Positions 39,715 through 48,056 of a stretch of DNA of 64,000 bases are shown piece after piece. The position numbers were made by a program, and so were the translations under genes. Position 1 is the first letter of the stretch. Every line of letters starts with the position of its first letter. Below the pieces are notes generated by a model that ran no database searches, was not told where the DNA came from, and saw nothing but the letters and a program-made list of their open reading frames with translations. The stretch comes from Brevibacillus ruminantium (lineage in GTDB: Bacteria; Bacillota; Bacilli; Brevibacillales; Brevibacillaceae), in the NCBI RefSeq assembly GCF_023746555.1, contig NZ_CP098755.1, positions 2,429,001 through 2,493,000 on the forward strand. The letters run 5' to 3'.

Positions 39715-40303
39715 ACTTCAGGGAAAAACTATCGGGTTTGGACTTACCGGCTCACATTGTACGTTTGAAGAGACAATGCCTGAAATCAAGCGGCTGGTAG
39801 ATGCTGGCGCACGCGTGATTCCGATCGTCACAGGCACGATTATGACGACGGATACCCGTTTTGGAACTTCCGAGGGGTGGCAGCAGCAGCTCAGGGAGAT
39901 CACAGGAGAAAATCTGATCACCACGATTCCGGAAGCGGAGCCATTGGGGCCGTCAAAGCTTCTGGATGTGATGGTCATCGCTCCCTGCACAGGCAATTCC
40001 ACCAGTCGGCTGGCCAATGCGATCACGGACAGTCCCGTTCTGATGGCAGCCAAAGCCACAATGCGGAACCAAAGACCTGTTGTCGTCGCGATCTCTACCA
40101 ATGACGGTTTGGGTCTGAATGCAGCGAATATTGCAAAGCTGCTGGCAGCCAAAAACATCTACTTTGTGCCTTTTGGTCAGGATGCGCCGGATAAAAAACC
40201 AACCTCGCTTGTCGCTCGTATGGACTTGATTTTGGAGACGTGTGAAGCCGCGTTAGAAAGCCGACAATTGCAACCCTTGTTAATAGAAAGATATCAATAC
40301 TAA
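39707..40303 (+). CDS. dpaB: Dipicolinate synthase subunit B (flavoprotein)
   Basis: Flavin-binding subunit of dipicolinate synthase. 198 residues, with a flavoprotein-type Rossmann fold: IGFGLTGSHCTFEETMPEIKRL and VMVIAPCTGNSTSRLANAITDSPVLMAAKA. ATG overlaps dpaA end; AGGGGGAATCAG is the ribosome site. Followed 40 bases later by asd, joining DPA synthesis to the aspartate pathway that feeds it. Confidence 0.97.
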   Translation: MSKLQGKTIGFGLTGSHCTFEETMPEIKRLVDAGARVIPIVTGTIMTTDTRFGTSEGWQQQLREITGENLITTIPEAEPLGPSKLLDVMVIAPCTGNSTSRLANAITDSPVLMAAKATMRNQRPVVVAISTNDGLGLNAANIAKLLAAKNIYFVPFGQDAPDKKPTSLVARMDLILETCEAALESRQLQPLLIERYQY

Positions 40304-40343
40304 AAACAGTACCGTTTGATCGCGATTAGGAGGAGAGTAGAAG

Positions 40344-41384
40344 ATGGCGAACCAACTGACCTACAACGTTGCTGTGGTCGGTGCAACCGGCGCAGTCGGG
40401 CAGCAAATGATCAGGATTTTAGAGGAGCGGAATTTTCCAATTAAGCAGTTGAAGCTGCTTGCTTCCAGTCGTTCGGCAGGCAAAACCGTCAAGTTTCGCG
40501 GACAGGATATCGTTCTGGAGGAAGCGACACCGGACAGCTTTGCAGGAGTAGATTATGCCCTGTTTAGCGCAGGCGGGGCAATCAGCAAGGATCTGGCTCA
40601 CCATGCCGTTCGTCATGGGGCCGTTGTCATCGACAACACCAGCGCTTTCCGGATGGACCCGGAAGTACCGCTGGTTGTACCGGAAGTTAATATGGATGCC
40701 GCACTCGCCCACAAGGGTATTATTGCTAACCCGAATTGCTCGACAATTCAAATGGTAGCCGCTTTGAAACCCCTGTATGATCGCTACGGGATAGATCGGA
40801 TTATTGTGTCCACCTATCAGGCAGTATCTGGAGCTGGAGCATCCGCCATTCAAGAGCTGTTGACCCAGTCCCGCGATGTGCTGGACGGCAAAGAGCCTGA
40901 TTGCAAAGTGCTCCCCGTCGGAAAATTGCCTGTTCATCATCAAATTGCATTTAATGCGATTCCGCAAATTGATGTCTTTACAGAAAACGGGTTTACGTAT
41001 GAAGAGATGAAAATGATCAATGAAACGAAGAAAATCTTCGGGGATGACAGTGTAGCCGTTTCAGCTACATGTGTGCGAATCCCAGTTGTCTACGGACATA
41101 GTGAAGCAGTCTATGTAGAATTAAAAGAAGAATTCGATCTGGCAGAAGTGAAAGCTCTCCTGGAAAAGGCGCCGGGCATCGTTCTGGTTGATGAACCGGA
41201 ACAACAGCGCTATCCATTGGCAACAGATGCAACCGGGAAACTGGATGTGTTTGTAGGACGTTTGCGTCGGGACCTGTATCACCAAAGAGGCCTGCACATG
41301 TGGATTGTTTCTGACAACCTGCTCAAGGGTGCTGCTTGGAATACAGTACAAATCGCGGAAGAGCTCATCAAAGCACGAGCATAG
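40344..41384 (+). CDS. asd: Aspartate-semialdehyde dehydrogenase
   Basis: NADPH-dependent reduction of aspartyl phosphate to the semialdehyde, the branch point to DAP, DPA, threonine and methionine. GATGAVGQQM is the nucleotide site, catalytic Cys is C132 in NPNCSTIQM, and ATCVRIPVVYGHSE carries the substrate residues. 346 residues. ATG behind AGGAGGAGAG. Operonic with dpaAB upstream and dapG downstream. Confidence 0.98.
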   Translation: MANQLTYNVAVVGATGAVGQQMIRILEERNFPIKQLKLLASSRSAGKTVKFRGQDIVLEEATPDSFAGVDYALFSAGGAISKDLAHHAVRHGAVVIDNTSAFRMDPEVPLVVPEVNMDAALAHKGIIANPNCSTIQMVAALKPLYDRYGIDRIIVSTYQAVSGAGASAIQELLTQSRDVLDGKEPDCKVLPVGKLPVHHQIAFNAIPQIDVFTENGFTYEEMKMINETKKIFGDDSVAVSATCVRIPVVYGHSEAVYVELKEEFDLAEVKALLEKAPGIVLVDEPEQQRYPLATDATGKLDVFVGRLRRDLYHQRGLHMWIVSDNLLKGAAWNTVQIAEELIKARA

Positions 41385-41395
41385 GGGAGAGGTTT

Positions 41396-42622
41396 GTGAG
41401 AATTCTCGTCCAGAAATTCGGGGGATCTTCACTGACGTCAGAGGATTGCCGAAACAGAGCGATTACCCATATGAAAAAAGCGATCGACGAAGGCTATGCC
41501 CTCGTCGTTGTCGTGTCCGCTATGGGGCGAAAAGGCGACCCGTACGCGACCGATACGCTGTTGCAACTGGTCCGAAGCAACGGCAATGGTCTGCCCAAAC
41601 GGGAGACGGATCTGCTTTTGCACACAGGGGAAATCATCTCGGCGACAGTGATGTGCAGCATGCTGAATGCACAGGGAATAAAGGCGACGATCTTAACAGG
41701 AGGGCAAGCAAGTATTGTTACCAGTGAAGAATTTACCAACGCTCAGATTATGACGATTGAACCTGCGCGAATTTTACAGGAGCTGAGCGAAGGAAAGGTT
41801 GTCATCGTTCCCGGCTTTCAGGGTAGAACGTCAGAATGGGAAATCACAACGCTGGGCCGCGGAGGCAGCGATACCACAGCTACAGCTTTGGGCGTCGCAT
41901 TGCATGCGGAAATGGTCGACATTTTTACTGACGTAAACGGCATTATGACAGCAGATCCTCGCATCGTAGAAGAAGCACAGCCATTGACGAGTGTAACATA
42001 TGCAGAAATATGCAATATGGCCCATTTGGGCGCCAAGGTTATTCACCCGCGAGCGGTAGAAATCGCGATGCAGGCGAATGTTCCCATCCGTGTGCGGTCC
42101 ACCTTCTCTGATGATCCCGGTACCTTGGTGACCAATCTATTAGAGCTGGGACGGATGGGTTATACTGTGCATGACCGCCTGGTGATGGGGATTGCCCACG
42201 TCCCCAACATCACACAGATCAAGGTGGCCAATAAAGACGACCAATACGATACACAGCTGCAGGTATTCAAGGCCATGGCAAAAAATAACATCAGTGTTGA
42301 TTTTATAAACGTCAACCCGCTTGGGGTTGCGTACACGGTACACGATGAAATGGCTGAAAATGCAACCCAAATCCTGCTGGATATGGGATATGAGCCGCAA
42401 ATTTTGTCGCATTGTGCAAAAGTATCCGTGATAGGCGCCGGGATGACAGGCGTACCTGGTGTCATGGCACAGATCGTAGAGGCACTTACACAAGAGGATA
42501 TTCCGATCCTGCAGTCGGCAGACTCGCATACCACCATCTGGGTGTTGGTCCACGAAGAAGATATGATCCGGGCTGTTCGATCCCTTCATCAACAGTTCCA
42601 ACTGCATAACGGGCATTTATAA
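41396..42622 (+). CDS. dapG: Aspartokinase I (DAP-regulated type)
   Basis: First enzyme of the aspartate pathway. N-terminal kinase domain with VQKFGGSSL (K7), then GRGGSDTTATALGVAL, and two ACT domains in the last 150 residues (MGIAHVPNITQIKV and SVIGAGMTGVPGV) for feedback control. 408 residues from GTG 41396 behind AGGGGAGAGG. The position next to asd and dapA matches DapG of Bacillus, which is inhibited by meso-diaminopimelate. Confidence 0.95.
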   Translation: MRILVQKFGGSSLTSEDCRNRAITHMKKAIDEGYALVVVVSAMGRKGDPYATDTLLQLVRSNGNGLPKRETDLLLHTGEIISATVMCSMLNAQGIKATILTGGQASIVTSEEFTNAQIMTIEPARILQELSEGKVVIVPGFQGRTSEWEITTLGRGGSDTTATALGVALHAEMVDIFTDVNGIMTADPRIVEEAQPLTSVTYAEICNMAHLGAKVIHPRAVEIAMQANVPIRVRSTFSDDPGTLVTNLLELGRMGYTVHDRLVMGIAHVPNITQIKVANKDDQYDTQLQVFKAMAKNNISVDFINVNPLGVAYTVHDEMAENATQILLDMGYEPQILSHCAKVSVIGAGMTGVPGVMAQIVEALTQEDIPILQSADSHTTIWVLVHEEDMIRAVRSLHQQFQLHNGHL

Positions 42623-42658
42623 GTACAAAAACATCGACGACAGCACATCTTTGTTCGT

Positions 42659-42690
42659 AAGGCTTCGTCACTTTTGGCGAAGCCATTTTT
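42659..42690 (+). terminator. Intrinsic terminator between dapG and dapA
   Basis: GGCTTCG (42661-42667) pairs with CGAAGCC (42678-42684); ten-base loop; A then five T. The 14-mer AAGGCTTCGTCACT at 42659-42672 is repeated in the pnp terminator (35807-35820). Confidence 0.85.
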
Positions 42691-42722
42691 CAAATGAGTA
42701 TTAGAAAGAGGAGATGGGGGCA

Positions 42723-43592
42723 GTGGCACGTTTTGGCCGATTGGTTACCGCCATGGTAACGCCGTTTAATAATCAACTGGAAGTAGACTACGAGAAAACG
42801 GAACGCCTGATCGATCATTTGCTGGAGACAGGTACAGAAGCTCTCGTAGTGAATGGGACGACAGGGGAATCCCCGACGTTATCTCCACAGGAAAAACTGG
42901 ATCTGTTCAAGCATGTGGCTTCCTACGCAAAAGGGAAATGTCACATTATTGCCGGTACTGGCAGCAATGACACAGCGGCAAGTATTGCATTTACACAAGA
43001 AGTGGAAAAAATTGGTATTGACGGAATCATGCTGGTTACGCCGTATTACTCTAAACCTTCTCAAGAAGGCCTTTACCAACATTTCAAGGTGCTTGCCGAA
43101 TCCGTAAAGCTGCCGGTCATGCTGTACAACGTCCCCGGACGCACGAGTGTGAACATGACCGCAGAGACAACGCTGCGACTTGCTGAGCTGCCCAATGTCG
43201 TCTGTGTAAAAGAAGCCTCTGGAAATTTGTCACAGATGGCAAAGATTATTGAGCACGCTCCAGAAGGCTTTGAGCTCTACAGTGGGGATGACGGACTTAC
43301 ACTGCCGGTACTTGCGATTGGGGGCGCTGGTATTGTCAGCGTGGCTAGCCATGTTGTGGGCAAAGAGATGACAGAGATGATCGATTCGTTCTTCCGTGGT
43401 GATCTCAGCCAAGCTGCAGCCCTTCACCGCAAACTCCTCCCCGTATTTGAAGGTTTGTTTGCCTACCCAAGCCCAGGGCCGACAAAAGCTGCGCTGGAAA
43501 AACTGGGTGTTGAAACGGGTGGCGTACGCTTACCGCTTGTCGATTTGACAGAGCAAGAAAAGGCATTTGTTTATTCCTTATTGGAAAACTAG
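42723..43592 (+). CDS. dapA: 4-Hydroxy-tetrahydrodipicolinate synthase
   Basis: Condenses pyruvate and aspartate semialdehyde in lysine, DAP and dipicolinate synthesis. Schiff-base lysine K163 in CVKEASGNL, tyrosine Y135 in LYNVPGRTS, NGTTGES loop near 44. GTG at 42723 lies 9 bases after AGGAG and gives 289 residues; the in-frame ATG at 42714 abuts that site with no spacing and is rejected. After the dapG terminator it is likely expressed by read-through or by its own unseen promoter. Confidence 0.97.
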   Translation: MARFGRLVTAMVTPFNNQLEVDYEKTERLIDHLLETGTEALVVNGTTGESPTLSPQEKLDLFKHVASYAKGKCHIIAGTGSNDTAASIAFTQEVEKIGIDGIMLVTPYYSKPSQEGLYQHFKVLAESVKLPVMLYNVPGRTSVNMTAETTLRLAELPNVVCVKEASGNLSQMAKIIEHAPEGFELYSGDDGLTLPVLAIGGAGIVSVASHVVGKEMTEMIDSFFRGDLSQAAALHRKLLPVFEGLFAYPSPGPTKAALEKLGVETGGVRLPLVDLTEQEKAFVYSLLEN

Positions 43593-43613
43593 AGCAGAAA
43601 ACAGGAACACACC

Positions 43614-43645
43614 AAGGGAGCCAAAATCGATTGGCTCCCTTTTTT
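43614..43645. terminator. Bidirectional terminator between dapA and the ger operon
   Basis: AAGGGAGCCAA (43614-43624) and TTGGCTCCCTT (43631-43641) form a perfect 11-bp stem with a six-base loop and T-run to 43645. Lies between convergent dapA and the minus-strand ger operon, 20 bases from the latter's last gene, so probably serves both, though only the plus side has a clear T-run. Confidence 0.85.
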
Positions 43646-43665
43646 CATGTCTTGCTCTTTGCATT

Positions 43666-43872
43666 TCAGCGTACGGGATAAAGAAGCTGCAAGAGAATTA
43701 CCGCTACGCCGAGTACAATATTGGTCCAGCCCAGTATCGTTGCTACCTTATGCTCTTTTGTAAGTCCGAAAAATCGGTAACCAGAGGCGTCGGTGCGAAG
43801 AACCAAATATCCGGAGACGATCATCAAAAACACAACATAATAGAGGTACCCCACCTCGATCCAAACTCGCAT
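43666..43872 (-). CDS. Small two-helix membrane protein, candidate germinant-receptor D subunit
   Basis: 68 residues with two predicted membrane helices (about 7-24 and 47-63) joined by a polar loop RTDASGYRFFGLTKEHK. ATG has a strong GAGGAGGG site and begins 13 bases after the gerC-type gene stop, so it belongs to the ger operon. Small two-helix D subunits encoded within ger operons are known to modulate receptor function in Bacillus (established for some receptors). Assignment here rests on size, topology and position, not on sequence identity. Confidence 0.75.
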   Translation of the reverse strand: MRVWIEVGYLYYVVFLMIVSGYLVLRTDASGYRFFGLTKEHKVATILGWTNIVLGVAVILLQLLYPVR

Positions 43873-43885
43873 GGTAACCCTCCTC

Positions 43886-45112
43886 TTATTTCACTTTCAT
43901 TCCGATTCGGTGAATCGAGGTAGTGAAGATGACCTCCACCTCTAGTTGCTGATAGGCTTTTCGCCAGTTTTCCTTGGTGCGAATGTTCGAGTCCCAGTAA
44001 GCGGGCAGCTTCGCACGGATATGCTCGCCAAGTCCCAAAATATCAGCACCTTCTTTTTGCGTCTGCACTATGATGCTCTGCACACTTTTTTTTCCGCGTT
44101 GGGACAGTTCGGTGGAAATTTTTTTCAATATAGGGGGACGTAAAGCGTGTCCGTGGTTAAATTTTTCATCAATGTCCGTTTCCACATGGATATGCAAACG
44201 GATCTTTGGCTTTCCTTCCTTCATGTTTACAACAACCTGGGATCTGCGCGTCCGGGCACGGGCCAGAACGACGGTTTTCTCATCAGGAATCGGTGTAAAA
44301 GCTGCGTAGCCGCCCTGCTTGATCCCTTTTGCAGCCATAAAAAAACCGATTTCAAGAGGCTGAAGCAAACCGACCATCCGATCTTCCACAAAATAAGCCA
44401 TTCCCGCGATCTCCGCATTTTCATTTCGTTTTACTTTAATCACTGGAAGAAAGGGCTCTTGCCCTTTTTTGGACAAAGAGCTCCAGAAAATGCCCAGGAA
44501 GTCACGTGGAAATTTCCCTAAGGAAACGGCATGATCCATCATCGCAGAGAGGTAAAGGGTCGGAATTCGCTCAAGCTGTGGTGAGCTTTCCATCAAGGTA
44601 GAAGCCTTACCATCCGAGATGATCATCCAGGCAGTTCGGCGAACCTCTGGATTACGGCGCAGATAATCGTTTAACTCGCCGACGCCTTTCCGGGCAAACT
44701 TGTCGCTGACAATAATGACTCGCAAATGTCCCAGAAACAGCCGATCCGCGACCTCTTGCTGAAGGTTCAAGATCGCGTCATCCAATGTGTGCCCCACACT
44801 GCTAAGGACCCAAACAGGCTTTTGATTGCCGCTGCTGCCGCTTTCTGGGCCGAGCGGGATTCGGCCCGGCACTGCTATTTGAGCAGTAATTTCAATCAGA
44901 TTTTTGCTTGGTTTTGGAAAGAGGTGTTTCAGATGACTGACATCTGATTCCTTTTGCGTGTCTTCGTCTTTCTGGATGTAATCAATGGCGATTCCAAGAA
45001 TATTGGCTCTTTCTTCAATTTCCAGACGATCCCAACAACCAGATAGGAGCGGGCAGAGCAGACCGATCCATATCAGCAGGTTACGGTGCTTTTTGTGTAA
45101 GTTCTCGATCAT
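43886..45112 (-). CDS. Germinant receptor C subunit lipoprotein (GerAC/GerKC family)
   Basis: Outer leaflet lipoprotein of the inner spore membrane, part of the receptor that senses nutrients during germination. Signal peptide with lipobox LLSGC, Cys26, followed by the Ger(x)C family start CWDRLEIEERANILGIAID. Three-domain length of 408 residues is normal. ATG behind GGGAGG overlaps the B-subunit gene by 32 bases. Third gene of an A-B-C-D operon on the minus strand. The germinant cannot be deduced. Confidence 0.93.
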   Translation of the reverse strand: MIENLHKKHRNLLIWIGLLCPLLSGCWDRLEIEERANILGIAIDYIQKDEDTQKESDVSHLKHLFPKPSKNLIEITAQIAVPGRIPLGPESGSSGNQKPVWVLSSVGHTLDDAILNLQQEVADRLFLGHLRVIIVSDKFARKGVGELNDYLRRNPEVRRTAWMIISDGKASTLMESSPQLERIPTLYLSAMMDHAVSLGKFPRDFLGIFWSSLSKKGQEPFLPVIKVKRNENAEIAGMAYFVEDRMVGLLQPLEIGFFMAAKGIKQGGYAAFTPIPDEKTVVLARARTRRSQVVVNMKEGKPKIRLHIHVETDIDEKFNHGHALRPPILKKISTELSQRGKKSVQSIIVQTQKEGADILGLGEHIRAKLPAYWDSNIRTKENWRKAYQQLEVEVIFTTSIHRIGMKVK

Positions 45113-46202
45113 GCTGATCCTCCCTTTTCTTTCGCAGCATCGCGACGATCAACAGGAAAGCGGGGTAGGCGATCGTAATGAACAGGCCGTATGAACCGAT
45201 CACAAGAATCAGGTGATAGGTTTCCAAAACGTTTTTAGGCAGCATGGCCAGGATAAAGATGAAAGGCAGCATGGCCCATGTAAACATTTTGTGGTCGCGA
45301 AGTTTAAAGAGATTGCTGATGGAGTGAATGGTGAAGTAATAGCTGGAAAATAGAGTCGTAAACACAGCGGTAACCCAAACAGCTAAAAAGAGAATATCCA
45401 ACCGCTCCAAAATATTGGCCGGCAGAGAAGTCATACGGGCCAGCTCAAGAGTCGGCCAGAGCTGGAGCTTTGCTTCTTCCGCGCCGAAAATCGCGATACT
45501 GGCAATGACGATCAACACGTACAGACCGCCAGAAACGAGAATGGCGAAGTAAGAAGCTCGCAAAGCTTTGGCTGGCGTTCGCATGGAAGGAATGATCATC
45601 GAAAAGACAAATGATCCTTGAAAAAGGGCTGCAATCGTCAAGGCTCCTCCTAGCCAGTTTCCGTCATGACGAGAAAATACCGGCAGCAGGTTGATCGGAT
45701 CTGCGTTTTGCAGGGACAAGGCAACGATGAGCAGACCCGGGGCCAAAATAAACGGCAAGTAAAACAGATGAATATACGAAAACGTGTTCAGGTCGTTGCG
45801 ACATGAGATGGCTGCGAGAGTGAGCATGACGATGACGGTTATCTCGACCGGAGTACTGCGCAGAACAGTCGTGATGACCACCTCGCCAAATTCTCTTGCT
45901 GTAAGCGCGCTGAGCATGGCGAAAAACAAAATGATCGCAATACTCCCAAGTCGCCCCAACCAGACGCCCAAAATAGCTTCGCTGTAATGTATGATTGACT
46001 TTCGCGGGAAACGCTTGCCCAAAGACGACAGCAAAAACAAAGAGAGAAAGGCAATCGCACAACCGAACAGGGTCAAAAGAGGCGCACCCGAATCGGCCGC
46101 CCGCGCCGCAAATAAGGGCAGGGACAGAATCCCGACGCCAATGATGGTACTGATCAAGACAGCGGTGGCTTGCAAGAGAGTGATTTCACGTGGGGTCTCC
46201 AT
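45081..46202 (-). CDS. Germinant receptor B subunit, spore permease (GerAB/GerKB family)
   Basis: APC-superfamily transporter-like protein that carries the presumed germinant-binding pocket. About ten hydrophobic helices in 373 residues; family start EITLLQATAVLISTIIGVGILSLP with the unwound-helix glycine motif GVGILS. ATG at 46202 (METPREI) behind TAGGAGGCGAG is preferred to the in-frame upstream GTG at 46223. Overlaps the A gene by 17 bases and the C gene by 32, so translation is coupled. Confidence 0.93.
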   Translation of the reverse strand: METPREITLLQATAVLISTIIGVGILSLPLFAARAADSGAPLLTLFGCAIAFLSLFLLSSLGKRFPRKSIIHYSEAILGVWLGRLGSIAIILFFAMLSALTAREFGEVVITTVLRSTPVEITVIVMLTLAAISCRNDLNTFSYIHLFYLPFILAPGLLIVALSLQNADPINLLPVFSRHDGNWLGGALTIAALFQGSFVFSMIIPSMRTPAKALRASYFAILVSGGLYVLIVIASIAIFGAEEAKLQLWPTLELARMTSLPANILERLDILFLAVWVTAVFTTLFSSYYFTIHSISNLFKLRDHKMFTWAMLPFIFILAMLPKNVLETYHLILVIGSYGLFITIAYPAFLLIVAMLRKKREDQHDRELTQKAP

Positions 46203-47841
46203 CTTCTCGCCTCCTATTACCAACTGCCACGGGGTCTAATGGGTTGTGTGGCTTTTCATTTAATGGCTTGCTACTATCGCCAGACCGAACGGGATCTTGC
46301 GGATGCAGGAAGGCCGGTCTCTTTCGGCTGGTCCAAAAAGGAGCGCGTACTACTGTGTCCTTCATCCCTTGCCATTGGCCGGGGACAACAGGACTCATAT
46401 ACGGGACGCCGAAGGAGCGTACGGAAAGCATATGGTTCACAATCAGAATCAATCCGACCATCACCCCGTACAATCCAAAAACACCGCCCAAAATGATCAG
46501 GGGAAAACGAAGCAGCCGCAGCGCGAGCGCCATATTGTAAGCGGGAGTGGCAAAGGAGCCAATCGTCGTCAATGCGATCACGACAACGGTGATCGGGCTG
46601 GCGAATCCGGCAGAAACAGCAGCTTGTCCGATCACCAGCACGCCTACGATGGACAATGCACCGCCGACCTGCTGCGGGAGCCGAATCGTCGCTTCGCGCA
46701 AAACTTCCATGGAGATCTCCATGATCAGCACCTCTACCAGTGCAGGAAAGGGAACCCCTGCTCTTCCTCCCGCTACGGCGACGGCAAACTCCGTCGGGAT
46801 CAGTTCTGGATTGTACGAGATGACCGATACATACAAGGCGGGAAAGATCAGGGAAAACAGCAGGGCAACCAGCCGTGATAAACGAACAAAGCTGGATAAA
46901 AGATAGCGCTCGGAATAATCATCAACGGACTGATAAAATTGGCTGAACACGGCTGGAGCGATCAAGGCAAACGGGGAACCGTCCACGATGATAACCACTC
47001 GGCCTTCCAGCAAATTGGCGACCGATTTATCCGGCCTCTCCGTGTTTTGGATTTGGGGAAAGGGCGAGAAATTGTTATCCTCGATATACTGTTCCAAATA
47101 GCCCGAATCAACGATACCGTCGATCTCAATGCTGTTTAGCCGATGAAGCACTTCGTGTACCAAAGCGGGATTGCACACATCCCGCAGGTAGCAGACGGCA
47201 ACCTTTGTTTTTGTCCTCTGCCCGACCTGGATCGTCTTGATAACCAAATCCGCAGTGGGCAGACGATTTCGCAGGAGAGACAGATTGACACTGTAATTTT
47301 CAATAAAGCCTTCACGGGGTCCGCGTATGACAGGCTCTGTTTCCGGCTGACTGATCGAACGGTATTCCTTTTTTGAAGCCTCGGCCACGATTGCTTTTGA
47401 CTGTCCCTCCAAAAAGATCAGCACACGTCCATACAAGATGTGCTCAATCAGACAGGACCAGTCATTTTCAACATAAACATTCCCCGTCAGAAGGGAGTCT
47501 TGAGTGATGCGGTTGATGAGATTAGCTTCGACCGGGTGGCTTTCCTTGTCCGCCAAAGCATCTGTCCCCAAAATAGGCCGAAGGATACTGGTCTGCAATT
47601 CGCGCTGGTCCGTTAAATGTTCCAAATAAAAAAGCGCTGCCGGGATACGGCCAAACGCGTGAATGCGACGAACAATAAGATCGTCCGTATCGGCAAATAC
47701 TTCTTTCAGATGGGTGATCGAGTGCTCCAGCTTGTCGGAGATACGCTGCTCTGCGGGCAAGGATGAATCAGACGGCTTACTAAGAGGAGGTGCTGCTCTT
47801 CCGTTTTCCTTCCTGTATTTCAGCCATTGCCAAAGAGACAA
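46186..47841 (-). CDS. Germinant receptor A subunit (GerAA/GerKA family)
   Basis: Spore membrane protein with a large cytoplasmic N-terminal domain (about 1-290) and four or five C-terminal helices (about 300-490), plus a Pro/Arg-rich tail. Family signatures: DLIVRRIHAFGRIPAALFYLEHLTD, GRVVIIVDGSPFALIAPAVFSQF and GRAGVPFPALVEVLIMEISMEVLREA. TTG start at 47841 with AAAAGGGGG 9 bases upstream, 551 residues. Distal to a sigma-G-like promoter. First gene of the operon. Confidence 0.93.
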   Translation of the reverse strand: MSLWQWLKYRKENGRAAPPLSKPSDSSLPAEQRISDKLEHSITHLKEVFADTDDLIVRRIHAFGRIPAALFYLEHLTDQRELQTSILRPILGTDALADKESHPVEANLINRITQDSLLTGNVYVENDWSCLIEHILYGRVLIFLEGQSKAIVAEASKKEYRSISQPETEPVIRGPREGFIENYSVNLSLLRNRLPTADLVIKTIQVGQRTKTKVAVCYLRDVCNPALVHEVLHRLNSIEIDGIVDSGYLEQYIEDNNFSPFPQIQNTERPDKSVANLLEGRVVIIVDGSPFALIAPAVFSQFYQSVDDYSERYLLSSFVRLSRLVALLFSLIFPALYVSVISYNPELIPTEFAVAVAGGRAGVPFPALVEVLIMEISMEVLREATIRLPQQVGGALSIVGVLVIGQAAVSAGFASPITVVVIALTTIGSFATPAYNMALALRLLRFPLIILGGVFGLYGVMVGLILIVNHMLSVRSFGVPYMSPVVPGQWQGMKDTVVRAPFWTSRKRPAFLHPQDPVRSGDSSKPLNEKPHNPLDPVAVGNRRREDGDPT

Positions 47842-47872
47842 GAGGTCAACCCCCTTTTCGGTAAGTTACCTA

Positions 47873-47901
47873 TAGTCTGTCAGTTTCTTTCAATTCCATA
47901 C
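47873..47901 (-). promoter_or_regulatory. Sigma-G-like (forespore) promoter of the ger operon
   Basis: Read on the minus strand: -35 GTATG (47901-47897), 17-base spacer, -10 CAGACTA (47879-47873). Fits the sigma-G pattern GHATR / CATnnTA with one mismatch, and gives a leader of about 25 bases with AAAAGGGGG in it. Forespore sigma-G expression is established for ger receptor operons. Confidence 0.55.
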
Positions 47902-47959
47902 GATTTTTAGGGTCCTATTTTTCGTGTCGAGAACAATTTGGGTCTGTGGTTCTTTTTTC

Positions 47960-47989
47960 TTGTGTTCCACTTTTCCATTCGGGTATAAT
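47960..47989 (+). promoter_or_regulatory. Sigma-A promoter of the RNase J gene
   Basis: TTGTGT (47960-47965), 18-base spacer (17 if read as TGTGTT), TATAAT (47984-47989). Start near 47996, about 60 bases before the TTG start codon. Confidence 0.65.
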
Positions 47990-48056
47990 GAGGATAAGTG
48001 ATTTGGGGCGGTTAATTTGAGTGTGATAGACAACTAAATATAGGAGGTTACACGTT

